From an uncultured Ulvibacter sp. (GTDB lineage: Bacteria > Bacteroidota > Bacteroidia > Flavobacteriales > Flavobacteriaceae): a stretch of 51,622 bases of DNA. A program made the translations under genes and the position numbers. Of this stretch, positions 7,752 through 15,360 are shown piece by piece. Within the stretch, counting starts at the first letter, position 1; each line of letters begins with the position of its first letter. The stretch covers positions 1 through 51,622 of the forward strand of contig CAJXZB010000021.1 in assembly GCA_913063405.1 (NCBI GenBank). Direction: 5' to 3'. The notes under the pieces were generated by a model that was given only the letters and a program-made list of their open reading frames with translations, did not search any database and was not told the DNA's origin.

Positions 7752-8891
7752 TTAAACTGCTAGCGCTGTTCTTTTAAATTCTGAAGGAGAAACACCAGTT
7801 TCTTTTTTGAAGATTCTATTGAAACTAGTTTTAGATTTAAACCCGCATTCATAAGCAACGCCTAAAAGCGTATAGTACTCAAACTCGCAGGAATTTAGTT
7901 TTTCTTTTACGGCTTCAACCCTATAGGCATTGATAAGGTCGTAGAACGTAGTGTTCATATACTGATTGAGCAAGCAAGATAATTTTTTGTTGGCCATAGG
8001 AATGAGATCTGCCAATTTGCTCAAAGTTAGATCCTCATCAAGGTAGGGTTTTTCAACAGCCAGTACATGTTCAAGCTTTGATCGCAACGCCTCTAGTTCT
8101 TCATTGCTTACATTGGCAAACTGATTTGTTTTTTCTTTTTCTTCGGAAGGGATTTCCTTAACTAAAAAATTAGGCATTAACACCTTAGATTGATTGATTC
8201 CACAATACCCTAAATATCCAATTACCAGTACAAGCACAACCATTGTTATATAACCTATTTCTATCTCTGTTTCCGTAGGAAAAAAAGTTTCATAGGTATT
8301 AATAACCAAGTCGATTGAAATAACAGCGAGAGATCCAAGAAGTAAATACCTCACCCATCCAAAATCACTTTCATCTAGGTTTGAATAATTGGACTTCATC
8401 GCCTTTCGATAATTCGAAAACAACTTCATAGATAGTAAAAGATAGAAGATGAGGTAGGCTTCTTCTAAGAAGGCCATTATGTAATCATTATCAAGCAACA
8501 CTTCTAGATATTTTGGAATTAACTCTTCGTTGAAAATGTAAACCATTAGGGGAATAGAAATAAAAACAAAGTATAATACCGTTGGTGTAAAGTGAAAAAT
8601 ATGCCGTTTAATAAGTCCTTCACTCTTATTAAACAAGGATTTAATGTATAAGAATAGTATAGGTCCAACTAACCAAACCACTATATCGGCTATAGTGAAG
8701 GTAGCTACATATAGTAAAGGGATTTCATGCAATTCGGCATACGAATTACCAAATACAAACAAGATAATCACAAAAAAGACGATCAAAATATATTGTGGTA
8801 GCTCCTTCCTTCGTGCATTTAGCAGCAGAAAAAAAATAGCTATTGTAGAAAGAATTCCTCCTACTAAAAAAAAGTCTATGAGTAATTTCAT
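7752..8891 (-). CDS. AraC-family regulator with N-terminal multi-pass membrane domain
   Basis: The 379-residue protein has about seven hydrophobic segments in residues 1-245, then a linker (SEEKEKTNQF) and a C-terminal AraC-type double helix-turn-helix: LTLSKLADLIPMANKKLSCL, YRVEAVKEKL and LGVAYECGFKSKTSFNRIFKK with the usual GxSPSEFK ending. Such membrane-anchored AraC proteins are common in Flavobacteriia and presumably respond to an envelope or membrane signal; the inducer is unknown. A TATTTTTG box on the minus strand (8929-8936) is a candidate -7 element. The nearest genes on the same strand downstream are the decayed membrane-protein gene and the TonB receptor, possible but unproven targets. 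Confidence 0.9.
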   Translation of the reverse strand: MKLLIDFFLVGGILSTIAIFFLLLNARRKELPQYILIVFFVIILFVFGNSYAELHEIPLLYVATFTIADIVVWLVGPILFLYIKSLFNKSEGLIKRHIFHFTPTVLYFVFISIPLMVYIFNEELIPKYLEVLLDNDYIMAFLEEAYLIFYLLLSMKLFSNYRKAMKSNYSNLDESDFGWVRYLLLGSLAVISIDLVINTYETFFPTETEIEIGYITMVVLVLVIGYLGYCGINQSKVLMPNFLVKEIPSEEKEKTNQFANVSNEELEALRSKLEHVLAVEKPYLDEDLTLSKLADLIPMANKKLSCLLNQYMNTTFYDLINAYRVEAVKEKLNSCEFEYYTLLGVAYECGFKSKTSFNRIFKKETGVSPSEFKRTALAV

Positions 8892-8928
8892 ACGTACGTT
8901 AAGAAATATGCGCTCAACTATATAGACG

Positions 8929-8936
8929 CAAAAATA
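8929..8936 (-). promoter_or_regulatory. Candidate Bacteroidota -7 box of the AraC-type gene
   Basis: The minus strand reads TATTTTTG, a match to TAnnTTTG, 37 bases before the start codon at 8891. No clean TTG -33 element sits 19-20 bases further up. Confidence 0.35.
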
Positions 8937-8963
8937 AGGGTAGTTGTTACTCCTAACTGTAAA

Positions 8964-9428
8964 TTAATTGTTAAAAGCTTTTTTGATTCTGCTAAGGTCT
9001 CGTTTGTTATCACGATCTTTCATAGTTTCACGCTTGTCGTATTCTTTTTTACCACGACACAATGCAATTTCCATTTTCGCCAAGCCCTTGTCGTTGGTGT
9101 ATAATAACAATGGAATAATAGTAAGTCCAGAGTTTTTAACTTCTTTGCCAAGTTTTTTGAGTTCGCTTCGGTTAAGTAAAAGCTTACGTTCGCTTTTAGG
9201 ATTGTGGTTGAAGTGGGTGGCATGTGAGTATTCTTGAACGGTCATATTAATTACGAAAAGTTCAGTATTGTGAAATTCACAAAAGCTTTCGGCAATAGAT
9301 GCCTTTCCTTCGCGGATAGCTTTTATCTCGGTTCCGGCCAATACAATTCCTGCCGAATAGGTATCGATAACCTCATATTCGAATCGTGCTTTTCGATTTT
9401 TAATCTTTACATTTTTCTGAATTGCCAT
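8964..9428 (-). CDS. smpB: SsrA-binding protein SmpB
   Basis: At 154 residues this has the standard SmpB length and motifs: NRKARFEYEVIDTYSAGIVL, GTEIKAIREGKASIAESF, and the C-terminal tail KEYDKRETMKDRDNKRDLSR. SmpB binds tmRNA and places its tail in the empty mRNA channel of stalled ribosomes during trans-translation. The gene starts 20 bases after the stop codon of the M23 peptidase gene on the same strand, so they may share a transcript. The tmRNA gene is not in this window. Confidence 0.97.
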   Translation of the reverse strand: MAIQKNVKIKNRKARFEYEVIDTYSAGIVLAGTEIKAIREGKASIAESFCEFHNTELFVINMTVQEYSHATHFNHNPKSERKLLLNRSELKKLGKEVKNSGLTIIPLLLYTNDKGLAKMEIALCRGKKEYDKRETMKDRDNKRDLSRIKKAFNN

Positions 9429-9448
9429 GGCTGCAAAAATAGTTTATT

Positions 9449-10408
9449 TTATTTCGGACGGGAAACTTTATCCAAACGAATAGGCGAGTAGTCGGTTTGT
9501 AGTGCTTCATTGACCATTAAGGAGTCAAAATAACACTTCACGCCTATAGATGTAATTGAATTGGGGCCATCCTGAATATGTAAATGTAAATGTGGCTCAC
9601 TGGAATTTCCTGAGTTTCCACAATTTCCTAGATATTGTCCTTGGGTCACAGTCTCTCCTTCTTTAACTTTTATGGTTCCGTTTTCGAAGTGAGCGTATAC
9701 AATATATTCTTCGTTTTTGGTTTTTAAAATGACCGTATTACCAGTTAATTTCGCTGGATTTGTTGCACCTGGTTTATTATCTTCAACACCCTCGATTACC
9801 TTAAATACTTCGGCATCACAGACGGCGAAAAGAGGTTGGCCAAAGGCAAAATAATCTTCATTACGTGTTCCGCTTCGCTCATACCTTTGATTGTTTTTTC
9901 CAAGTTTCAGAAAATCAAATGCATTTTTTTGATTTCTTGAAATAATATGATGATTTTGTGGTTTGGTGTCACCACCCCAAACTGTAGACCATTGACCTTT
10001 AAAGGGGAGTTGTAGTTTTGTGATATTTCGTTCAAGTTTGGCTTCGGCAGTATCTTCAGCTGGGAGGAATTTTAATCGACCGAATTTATCATTCGAGTTT
10101 AGTACAACTCTCAGGTTTTGTTTTCCTTTTTCAAAAACAATAAGATAAATTTCCCCAAAGCGTTCTTTTTTCAGAAACTCATAGGACGAAATGGAACCTA
10201 GGTTTTTTCGGAAGGTATTAATTATATATGCTGTTTTTTCAAAGGAGATATTCTCTTGCATGGAAGGCTCCATCATATTGAATATACCGGCGACATTACC
10301 TTGGTTATAATGATCCTTAAAAGTACTCAAAGCTTCTTCGTAACGTTCAGATTGAGCAAAAAGGGTACTCGTAATGATGAAGAGTGCATACACCAGAAGT
10401 TTTTTCAT
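9449..10408 (-). CDS. Secreted M23-family metallopeptidase (LytM-type)
   Basis: The 319-residue protein has a signal peptide ending STLFA before QSERYEE. Residues about 20-120 resemble a DUF3887-like small alpha/beta domain (FNMMEPSMQENISF). The M23 fold covers about 140-300: HH at 153-154 and Asp165 (HHIISRNQKNAFDF) match the first metal-binding pair, the core VYAHFENGTIKVKEGETVTQ is present, and HLHLH at 273-277 supplies the remaining zinc ligand and catalytic His. It should cut peptidoglycan cross-links or peptides in the periplasm. Catalytic residues appear intact. Confidence 0.88.
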   Translation of the reverse strand: MKKLLVYALFIITSTLFAQSERYEEALSTFKDHYNQGNVAGIFNMMEPSMQENISFEKTAYIINTFRKNLGSISSYEFLKKERFGEIYLIVFEKGKQNLRVVLNSNDKFGRLKFLPAEDTAEAKLERNITKLQLPFKGQWSTVWGGDTKPQNHHIISRNQKNAFDFLKLGKNNQRYERSGTRNEDYFAFGQPLFAVCDAEVFKVIEGVEDNKPGATNPAKLTGNTVILKTKNEEYIVYAHFENGTIKVKEGETVTQGQYLGNCGNSGNSSEPHLHLHIQDGPNSITSIGVKCYFDSLMVNEALQTDYSPIRLDKVSRPK

Positions 10409-10451
10409 AAAAAGTTTAGTAAGGTTATCGATTTATTCGTGACCTATAGCA

Positions 10452-10459
10452 TAGATTTG
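10452..10459 (+). promoter_or_regulatory. Candidate -7 box (TAGATTTG) of the DUF6503 gene
   Basis: Perfect TAnnTTTG match 14 bases before the ATG at 10474, which would imply a very short leader. No clear -33 TTG. Confidence 0.35.
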
Positions 10460-10473
10460 TTACACCATAACGT

Positions 10474-11226
10474 ATGAAAACACTTTCTCTTATTCTGTTT
10501 TTCTTTTTAATTATTTCCTGTAAGGAAGCAACTCCTGTTCTAACGGCTCAACGTATTGTTGATAAAGCGATTGAAGCTTCTTGTAGTGGAAATTGTGAAA
10601 CGGCAACTATAGCTTTTACATTTCGAAAGAAACAATATGTGAGTAGGCGAAAAGGTGGTCAATACCAGTTGGAACGAATTTTTTCAGACAGTACTGGAAC
10701 TATACGGGATGTGCTTACTAATGATGATTTCAAACGTTATAAGAATGATATTTTGTTAACCGTTCCAGACTCTATGATAACGCGCTATGCGAATAGTGTA
10801 AATTCGGTTCATTATTTTGTACAGCTGCCATTCGGTCTCAATGCACCAGCGGTTAAAAAAGAACTTTTGGGAGAAAAGATAATCAAGGAAGAACACTATT
10901 ATGAGGTAGGAGTTACTTTTTCTGAAGAAGAAGGAGGGACAGATTTTGACGACACTTTTGTTTATTGGATTCATAAAGAGAATTACACTGTGGATTACCT
11001 GGCCTATGAATATGCCGTAGATGGAGGGGGCATTAGATTTAGAGAAGCCTATAATGTTCGAATGGTAAATGGGATTAGATTTGTGGATTACAATAATTAC
11101 AAGCCAGAAAGTCTTGATGTTAAATTAGTAGATTTAGCTCCAATGTTGGGAGAAGGTAAGTTGAAACTGCTTTCTAAAATTGAAACTGAAAATGTTATAG
11201 TCACAAATGAAATTAATCAACCGTAA
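10474..11226 (+). CDS. DUF6503 family lipoprotein
   Basis: The 250-residue product has a lipoprotein signal with LIISCKEATP. The body contains an unusual CSGNC pair (about residues 37-41), a heavily charged strand-rich region and the segment DDTFVYWIHKENYTVDYLAY typical of DUF6503 proteins, which are frequent in Flavobacteriia and of unknown function. The fold may resemble the LolA/LolB-like lipid-binding half-barrel, which is inference. The gene is convergent with the phosphatase gene and their 3' ends overlap by 14 bp. Confidence 0.8.
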   Translation: MKTLSLILFFFLIISCKEATPVLTAQRIVDKAIEASCSGNCETATIAFTFRKKQYVSRRKGGQYQLERIFSDSTGTIRDVLTNDDFKRYKNDILLTVPDSMITRYANSVNSVHYFVQLPFGLNAPAVKKELLGEKIIKEEHYYEVGVTFSEEEGGTDFDDTFVYWIHKENYTVDYLAYEYAVDGGGIRFREAYNVRMVNGIRFVDYNNYKPESLDVKLVDLAPMLGEGKLKLLSKIETENVIVTNEINQP

Positions 11227-11743
11227 ACAACTGTACATTAGTTGTGTCATTGGCTAGGGTAACCATAAATAGCATTCCATTTTCATCATCTGGAATATCT
11301 ACATATTTATCCTTCTCAATGATGACATTTACAAATTGAGGTGTTGTATTACTATGTCCAACGACTAGGACATTGCTCCCCTTTGTAAGTGTTTTAAAAT
11401 TTTCGTTATATAAATCAAAAGGATCATACGATTCAATCATCACTTGTTTTTGAGATGCCACATAGGCAGCGGTTTGCATGGTACGGCTAAAGTCTGTGGA
11501 GTAGATTTGATCGATCTTAATATTTTCAAAGTATTGCGCCCATTTCCGGGCTCTTTCAATTCCTTCTGGAGTTAATTCGGGATTTCCGTTAGATGGATCA
11601 CTGCGATCTTTTTCCGCATGGCGAATCAAATAATACGTTGTGGTTACCCCTTCTTTACTAGCCGAAGCAGTTTTCTTTTTAGACTCATTACAAGCGACAA
11701 CTACAAATAATAATGCGAAGGCAATCAGGGTACTATTTTTCAA
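11213..11743 (-). CDS. Histidine phosphatase family lipoprotein
   Basis: This 176-residue protein has a lipoprotein signal (LLFVVVACNES) and a phosphoglycerate-mutase-like fold. The RHAEK catalytic signature is at 41-45 with the phospho-accepting His42. Arg87 lies in the DFSRTMQTA motif and the second catalytic His130 in LVVGHSNTT. It is short, like SixA-size enzymes, and would act in the periplasm or at the outer membrane. The substrate is not evident. Its 3' end overlaps the convergent DUF6503 gene by 14 bp. Confidence 0.88.
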   Translation of the reverse strand: MKNSTLIAFALLFVVVACNESKKKTASASKEGVTTTYYLIRHAEKDRSDPSNGNPELTPEGIERARKWAQYFENIKIDQIYSTDFSRTMQTAAYVASQKQVMIESYDPFDLYNENFKTLTKGSNVLVVGHSNTTPQFVNVIIEKDKYVDIPDDENGMLFMVTLANDTTNVQLFTVD

Positions 11744-11888
11744 AATGAAAGGTTTAGAAAATAAAGATACAAAATCTTTAAAACCGTTTACGCGTAATTT
11801 CCGTATATACTAGTATACTAATTTAATAGCTTGTTTGTTTGAGGTTGATTGGCCAGTTTTTGCATTAATTGGTATACGAAAGAAGAAG

Positions 11889-11921
11889 CCCTCTCCTTAT
11901 GTTTTGGGAGAGGGTTTTTTT
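11889..11921 (+). terminator. Rho-independent terminator hairpin, probably bidirectional
   Basis: CCCTCTCC, 10-base loop, GGAGAGGG, then T7 on the plus strand. No plus-strand gene ends nearby. On the minus strand the hairpin directly follows the stop codon of the 44-aa ORF (11920-12054), although the U-tract there is only CTTCTTCTTT. Confidence 0.7.
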
Positions 11922-12054
11922 ATAGATATTGAACTGCAGTTACTACAGTATAAGCTACAACAATAAATGTAATAGATGCAATATAAAGCGCCAGTGCATG
12001 ATTGTGTTTATGATTCAAATCAGATTTTTTTAATGTATGTACTTGCGTTTTCAT
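11920..12054 (-). CDS. Small membrane protein, 44 residues
   Basis: An ATG at 12054 opens a 44-codon frame beginning MKTQVHTLKKSDLNHKHNHA, followed by a single hydrophobic helix (LYIASITFIVVAYTVVTAV), ending at the TAA at 11920-11922. The polar, His-rich N-terminus followed by one membrane span looks like a real small inner-membrane protein. The stop codon abuts the hairpin at 11889-11914. It lies alone between the phosphatase gene and the thioesterase gene in a gap otherwise free of features. Function unknown. Confidence 0.55.
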   Translation of the reverse strand: MKTQVHTLKKSDLNHKHNHALALYIASITFIVVAYTVVTAVQYL

Positions 12055-12109
12055 AATTCGTTCGATTTAAGATTAATGTACTATATAGACGATCGAATAT
12101 GAGTTTTTG

Positions 12110-12595
12110 TTACAATCTTTGTCTTTTAAACGACAGAATTCGCTCTTCAAATATATCCTCATCAATGGGATTTACTACTGTTTTAAATAGATTCATAAAA
12201 TCTTCAGAATGTACTTCTTTTTTCTGCTGAATTAGATTAAAATGTACAAATGTACTCCACATAATCGCTTTGATTTCTGTTTTGTTAGCATTTAACATAC
12301 GCAATTCAACCTGTATTTTTGATTCGTCATATTTGAGTAATCGAGATTCTATCACAACATCTTCCATTAAAAATGCGGGTCTTAAATAGGCTATTTGATT
12401 ATTGCTAACTACCCAACTTTTACCTTCCTTATCCGCCATTTTGTAAATATCAATGCCGTAATAGTCTATGAGTTGATCTTCTCGGGCATTCATAAAATAA
12501 TTAAGATAAGCCGCATTGTTAAGGTGATTAAAAGGATCACAATCCTGAAAACGGATTTTTGCCTTGCTTTCTAGAACTTTTTTTAAGTTTTCCAT
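12110..12595 (-). CDS. Acyl-CoA thioesterase of the 4HBT hotdog family, TetR-controlled
   Basis: The 161-residue protein carries the 4-hydroxybenzoyl-CoA thioesterase-type signature RFQDCDPFNHLNNAAYLNYF, with Asp20 at the usual active-site position. A single hotdog domain covers about 10-140. It likely hydrolyses acyl-CoA in the cytoplasm. It lies directly downstream of a TetR gene on the same strand, and a 16-bp palindrome identical to the core of the palindrome upstream of tetR lies 12 bases before its start codon. It is therefore probably a target of that repressor, perhaps with acyl-CoA or a related lipid as inducer (inference). Confidence 0.85.
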   Translation of the reverse strand: MENLKKVLESKAKIRFQDCDPFNHLNNAAYLNYFMNAREDQLIDYYGIDIYKMADKEGKSWVVSNNQIAYLRPAFLMEDVVIESRLLKYDESKIQVELRMLNANKTEIKAIMWSTFVHFNLIQQKKEVHSEDFMNLFKTVVNPIDEDIFEERILSFKRQRL

Positions 12596-12606
12596 AATGT
12601 AGTTTT

Positions 12607-12622
12607 TATACCAATTGGTATA
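12607..12622. promoter_or_regulatory. Candidate TetR operator upstream of the thioesterase gene
   Basis: TATACCAATTGGTATA is a perfect 16-bp palindrome in the 44-bp gap between tetR and the thioesterase gene. The same 16 bases occur upstream of tetR itself at 13272-13287. Confidence 0.75.
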
Positions 12623-12639
12623 TTAAAAATTAAATTTTT

Positions 12640-13236
12640 TTATTTTTTCAGTTCAGTGTTAATTATTGAGTCAATTTGGTTGGCGACGTCTACCAAATAA
12701 GTTCTGTCCTTCATGGTATGACTCATAAAGACGGCTCCTTGAATTGTAGTGTATAAATACTTGGCGAATTTTGCAGAGTCCACTTCAATTTTCACTTCCC
12801 CTTCGGTCTTTGCCCATTCAATAAGTTTTACAATGTTATTTTGAGTTTTATAGATAACCTGCTGTACCCGTTCCAACAATTTTGAGTTTTGATGATTAGC
12901 ATCAACACCAGTATTTAAAATTGGGCAGCCTCCCATTTTTTCACTATGTTCGGTATAACTTCGGTAAAAATCTGTGATAAGAAATAGCTTCTGAAGAGGA
13001 GAGTCATTCTCTTTTTGATAGTTCGATATTCGCGTGAGTAAATCGTTTATGTTTTTATTGAAAGCCGCAATAGCAATAGCCTCTTTATTTTCAAAATTAC
13101 CGTAAATAGCACCTTTGGTTAAACCCGTGGCTTTCTCAATATCCGCCATGGAGGTTGCGGCATATCCTTTTTTATTGAATATAGGAGCTATGGTTTCAAT
13201 AATGAATTTGGTGGTTTGTTCTGCTTTGCTTAGCAT
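12640..13236 (-). CDS. TetR/AcrR-family transcriptional repressor
   Basis: At 198 residues it has an N-terminal TetR helix-turn-helix (IFNKKGYAATSMADIEKATG then LTKGAIYGNFENKEAIAIAA) and a helical ligand domain resembling the TetR_C_11/YcdC-like group, with MGGCPILNTGVD near residue 100. The perfect 18-bp palindrome 35 bases upstream of its start points to autorepression, and the repeat of the core before the next gene extends the regulon to the thioesterase. The inducer is unknown. Confidence 0.92.
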   Translation of the reverse strand: MLSKAEQTTKFIIETIAPIFNKKGYAATSMADIEKATGLTKGAIYGNFENKEAIAIAAFNKNINDLLTRISNYQKENDSPLQKLFLITDFYRSYTEHSEKMGGCPILNTGVDANHQNSKLLERVQQVIYKTQNNIVKLIEWAKTEGEVKIEVDSAKFAKYLYTTIQGAVFMSHTMKDRTYLVDVANQIDSIINTELKK

Positions 13237-13270
13237 ATTCTACTAATTTTATAGGGTAAATATAACTAAT

Positions 13271-13288
13271 ATATACCAATTGGTATAT
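13271..13288. promoter_or_regulatory. Candidate TetR autoregulatory operator
   Basis: ATATACCAATTGGTATAT is a perfect 18-bp palindrome 35 bases upstream of the tetR ATG. It also lies about 70 bases before the divergent redoxin gene (13356), which may therefore be controlled too. Confidence 0.75.
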
Positions 13289-13355
13289 GTTAATTATATT
13301 TTTTTATGTCACTACTATTAAGTAATTTGGTTTCAACTTAAAACCCACAGAAATT

Positions 13356-14141
13356 ATGAAAAAAATTACTTTATTACTGTGTTTAGTGGCCTATGTGGCG
13401 AGTGCGCAGGTACAAAACTACGACGTTGGTGAGGTCGTTGATGATTTTACTGTAACCGATATTCATGGCGTTGAACATAATTTATATGATTATCATGCAC
13501 AGGGCAAGTATGTTTGGCTTGATTTCTTTTTTGACACTTGCGGTCCTTGTCAACAAACCACGCCTATCTTCAATGAGTTTTATGATAAGTACGGATGTGG
13601 AATGGGTGATGTAGTTTGTATCTCTATAAACGATGGATCTGATGGCGACCAAGAGGTTATAGACTTTGAGAATACCTATGGAGGACCGTTTAACCATGCG
13701 CCGGCAGTTAGTGCAGATGGTGGAGCTGGAGCGGTAGACATTAATTTTGGAGTTAATGCTTATCCAACGTATTGCCTAATAGGACCAGATAATAAATTGG
13801 TAGTTAAAGATATCTGGCCGCTTTCTGGAGTTGAAACTTTTGAGGCATCGTTCCCAACTGGTTTTGAACCTCCTGTAATGGCTTGTAGTCTTGGTGTAAC
13901 AGATTCTTCAAGTTTTGACTTTGCTGTATATCCTACAGTTTCTAATGGTAATGTTACTATTAGTTTAAATGAAGAAGTTGGATCTGAAATTACAATTTAT
14001 AATGTTTCTGGACAACGTGTTTTCAATGGAGATTATGATTCACGTACTGTTCAATTAGATCTTAACGTTAGTACAGGGACTTATTTTGTAAGCATTGCTT
14101 CAGAAATTGGATCAGCAACAAAAACTATTATCGTTAAATAA
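13356..14141 (+). CDS. Secreted thioredoxin-fold (TlpA-like) protein with T9SS sorting domain
   Basis: The 261-residue product has a signal peptide ending VASA before QVQNYD. A redoxin domain spans about 25-175 with an intact CGPC active site at 62-65 (DTCGPCQQTTPIF) and a cis-Pro region (AYPTYCLIG). Three extra Cys residues (YGCGMGDVVC and MACSL) may form structural disulfides. Residues about 190-261 are a type A T9SS sorting domain: FAVYPTVSNGNVTI, YNVSGQRVF and GTYFVSI, ending KTIIVK. It should be exported to the cell surface, where a thiol-disulfide oxidoreductase role is possible. A near-duplicate follows downstream. Confidence 0.9.
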   Translation: MKKITLLLCLVAYVASAQVQNYDVGEVVDDFTVTDIHGVEHNLYDYHAQGKYVWLDFFFDTCGPCQQTTPIFNEFYDKYGCGMGDVVCISINDGSDGDQEVIDFENTYGGPFNHAPAVSADGGAGAVDINFGVNAYPTYCLIGPDNKLVVKDIWPLSGVETFEASFPTGFEPPVMACSLGVTDSSSFDFAVYPTVSNGNVTISLNEEVGSEITIYNVSGQRVFNGDYDSRTVQLDLNVSTGTYFVSIASEIGSATKTIIVK

Positions 14142-14168
14142 CCTAGCTTTACCTATATATTATTAATT

Positions 14169-14210
14169 AAAAACCACCAATTATCCTTGGATAACTGGTG
14201 GTTTTTCTTT
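14169..14210 (+). terminator. Rho-independent terminator of the redoxin gene
   Basis: AAAAACCACCA then TTATCC pair with GGATAA and TGGTGGTTTTT around a 2-base loop, with one mismatch, followed by a T-rich tail. It lies 28 bases after the stop codon. Confidence 0.85.
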
Positions 14211-14262
14211 TCACGGGATTTATCATTGCAATTTTGTTAGCTTTTAGAAACTTAACTTTGAT

Positions 14263-15060
14263 ATGATGAAAGAAGTAACAGTCTTGTTTATTTTGTTTAC
14301 TACCATGGTAAACGCACAGGTACAAAACTGTGATATTGGTGATGTTGTGGATGATTTTACTGTGATAGATATATACGGAGGAGAACATAATCTATATAGC
14401 TACTTAGGAGAAGGAAAGTATGTGTATTTAGACTTCTTCTTTGACATCTGTGCTCCCTGTGAAATTACCACACCCATTTTTAATGAGTTTTATGATAAAT
14501 ATGGCTGTGGAATGGGCGATGTTATCTGTATTTCGATAAATAATGGCACTGATAATAATGCGGAAGTTGAAGCTTTCCAGAACATGTATGGTGGCCCTTT
14601 TAACCACGCTCCAGCCATAAGTTCAGAAAGAGGCGCGGTACCGTGGATAGCAATTTTGGAATCCTTGGATATCCTACTCTTTGCTTAATAGGTCCTAGTA
14701 ATACTCTTTTAGAAGGGCAAATAGGGACAGTAGTTTCGGATATTACAGTTGAACTATTTGAATCAACGTTCCCAACTGGTTTTGAACCTCCTGTAATGGC
14801 TTGTAGTCTTGGTGTAACAGAATCTTCAAGTTTCGTACTTTGCGGTATATCCTACAGTTTCTAATGGTAGCGTTACTATTAGTTTAAACGAACAAGTTGG
14901 ATCTGAAGTTACAATTTATAATGTTTCTGGACAACGTGTTTTTAATGGAAATTATGATTCACGTACTGTTCAGTTAGACCTTAACGTTAGTACAGGTACT
15001 TATTTTGTAAGCATTGCTTCAGAAAATGGATCAACAACAAAAAGGATTGTAATTAAATAG
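14263..15060 (+). pseudogene. Frameshifted tandem copy of the redoxin/T9SS cargo gene
   Basis: The copy starts with MMKEVTVLFILFTTMVNA, a signal peptide before QVQNCD, and has CAPC in place of CGPC. After PAISSERGAV the frame shifts near 14640 (reading on in the original frame hits a TAA at 14686-14688). The correct sequence continues as VDSNFGILGYPTLCLIG in another frame. Near 14835 an extra base restores the first frame, giving FAVYPTVSNGSVTI through to a stop at 15058-15060. The two indels offset each other but leave about 200 nt out of frame, so the active-site half is cut off from its T9SS domain. The last 290 nt are nearly identical to the intact copy while the 5' half is more diverged. 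Confidence 0.85.
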
Positions 15061-15080
15061 CCTAACTCCTATATAAATTC

Positions 15081-15127
15081 AAAAACCACCCTCACTCTTG
15101 GTCTTCTGGCCCTCGGGTGGTTTTTTT
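15081..15127 (+). terminator. Rho-independent terminator after the pseudogene
   Basis: AAAAACCACCC and GGGTGGTTTTT form an 11-bp stem around a 23-base loop, ending in T7. The ACCACC/GGTGGT core matches the terminator of the first copy. Confidence 0.8.
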
Positions 15128-15212
15128 AACTAACCAATAATCAATATGAAAAAGTGCGTTTTTAAGGAACTCTAACCATTATCTTTAAGTTTTTGGTATG
15201 TCTACATCTTAG

Positions 15213-15359
15213 CTAATCCTCTTCATCTTCAACTTGCTCAATTTGAATGTAGTTGGGGTTCACGCTATTTTCATCATCATTCATTGCATTGGACATGCCA
15301 AGCATAAAAGCAGCGATAACCAACATTAACTTCCGAGCAATCCATCGAGCGAAGCTCAC
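15213..15359 (-). CDS. Small exported peptide, 37-48 residues, just downstream of clpB
   Basis: From a GTG at 15357-15359, one base after the clpB stop codon, a frame runs to TAG at 15213-15215. It gives a positively charged start (SFARWIARK), a hydrophobic stretch (LMLVIAAFMLGM) and a possible signal-peptidase site SNA, then an acidic tail (NDDENSVNPNYIQIEQVEDE). An internal ATG at 15326 would give 37 residues but lacks the charged n-region. The layout suggests translational coupling to clpB. Start codon and function are uncertain. Confidence 0.42.
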   Translation of the reverse strand: MSFARWIARKLMLVIAAFMLGMSNAMNDDENSVNPNYIQIEQVEDEED

Positions 15360-15360
15360 A

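Noticed and set aside
962..8891. Polysaccharide utilisation locus around the TonB receptor
   Set aside because: There is no SusD, no glycoside hydrolase and no sugar transporter; the receptor is paired with DUF4249, which occurs outside such loci.
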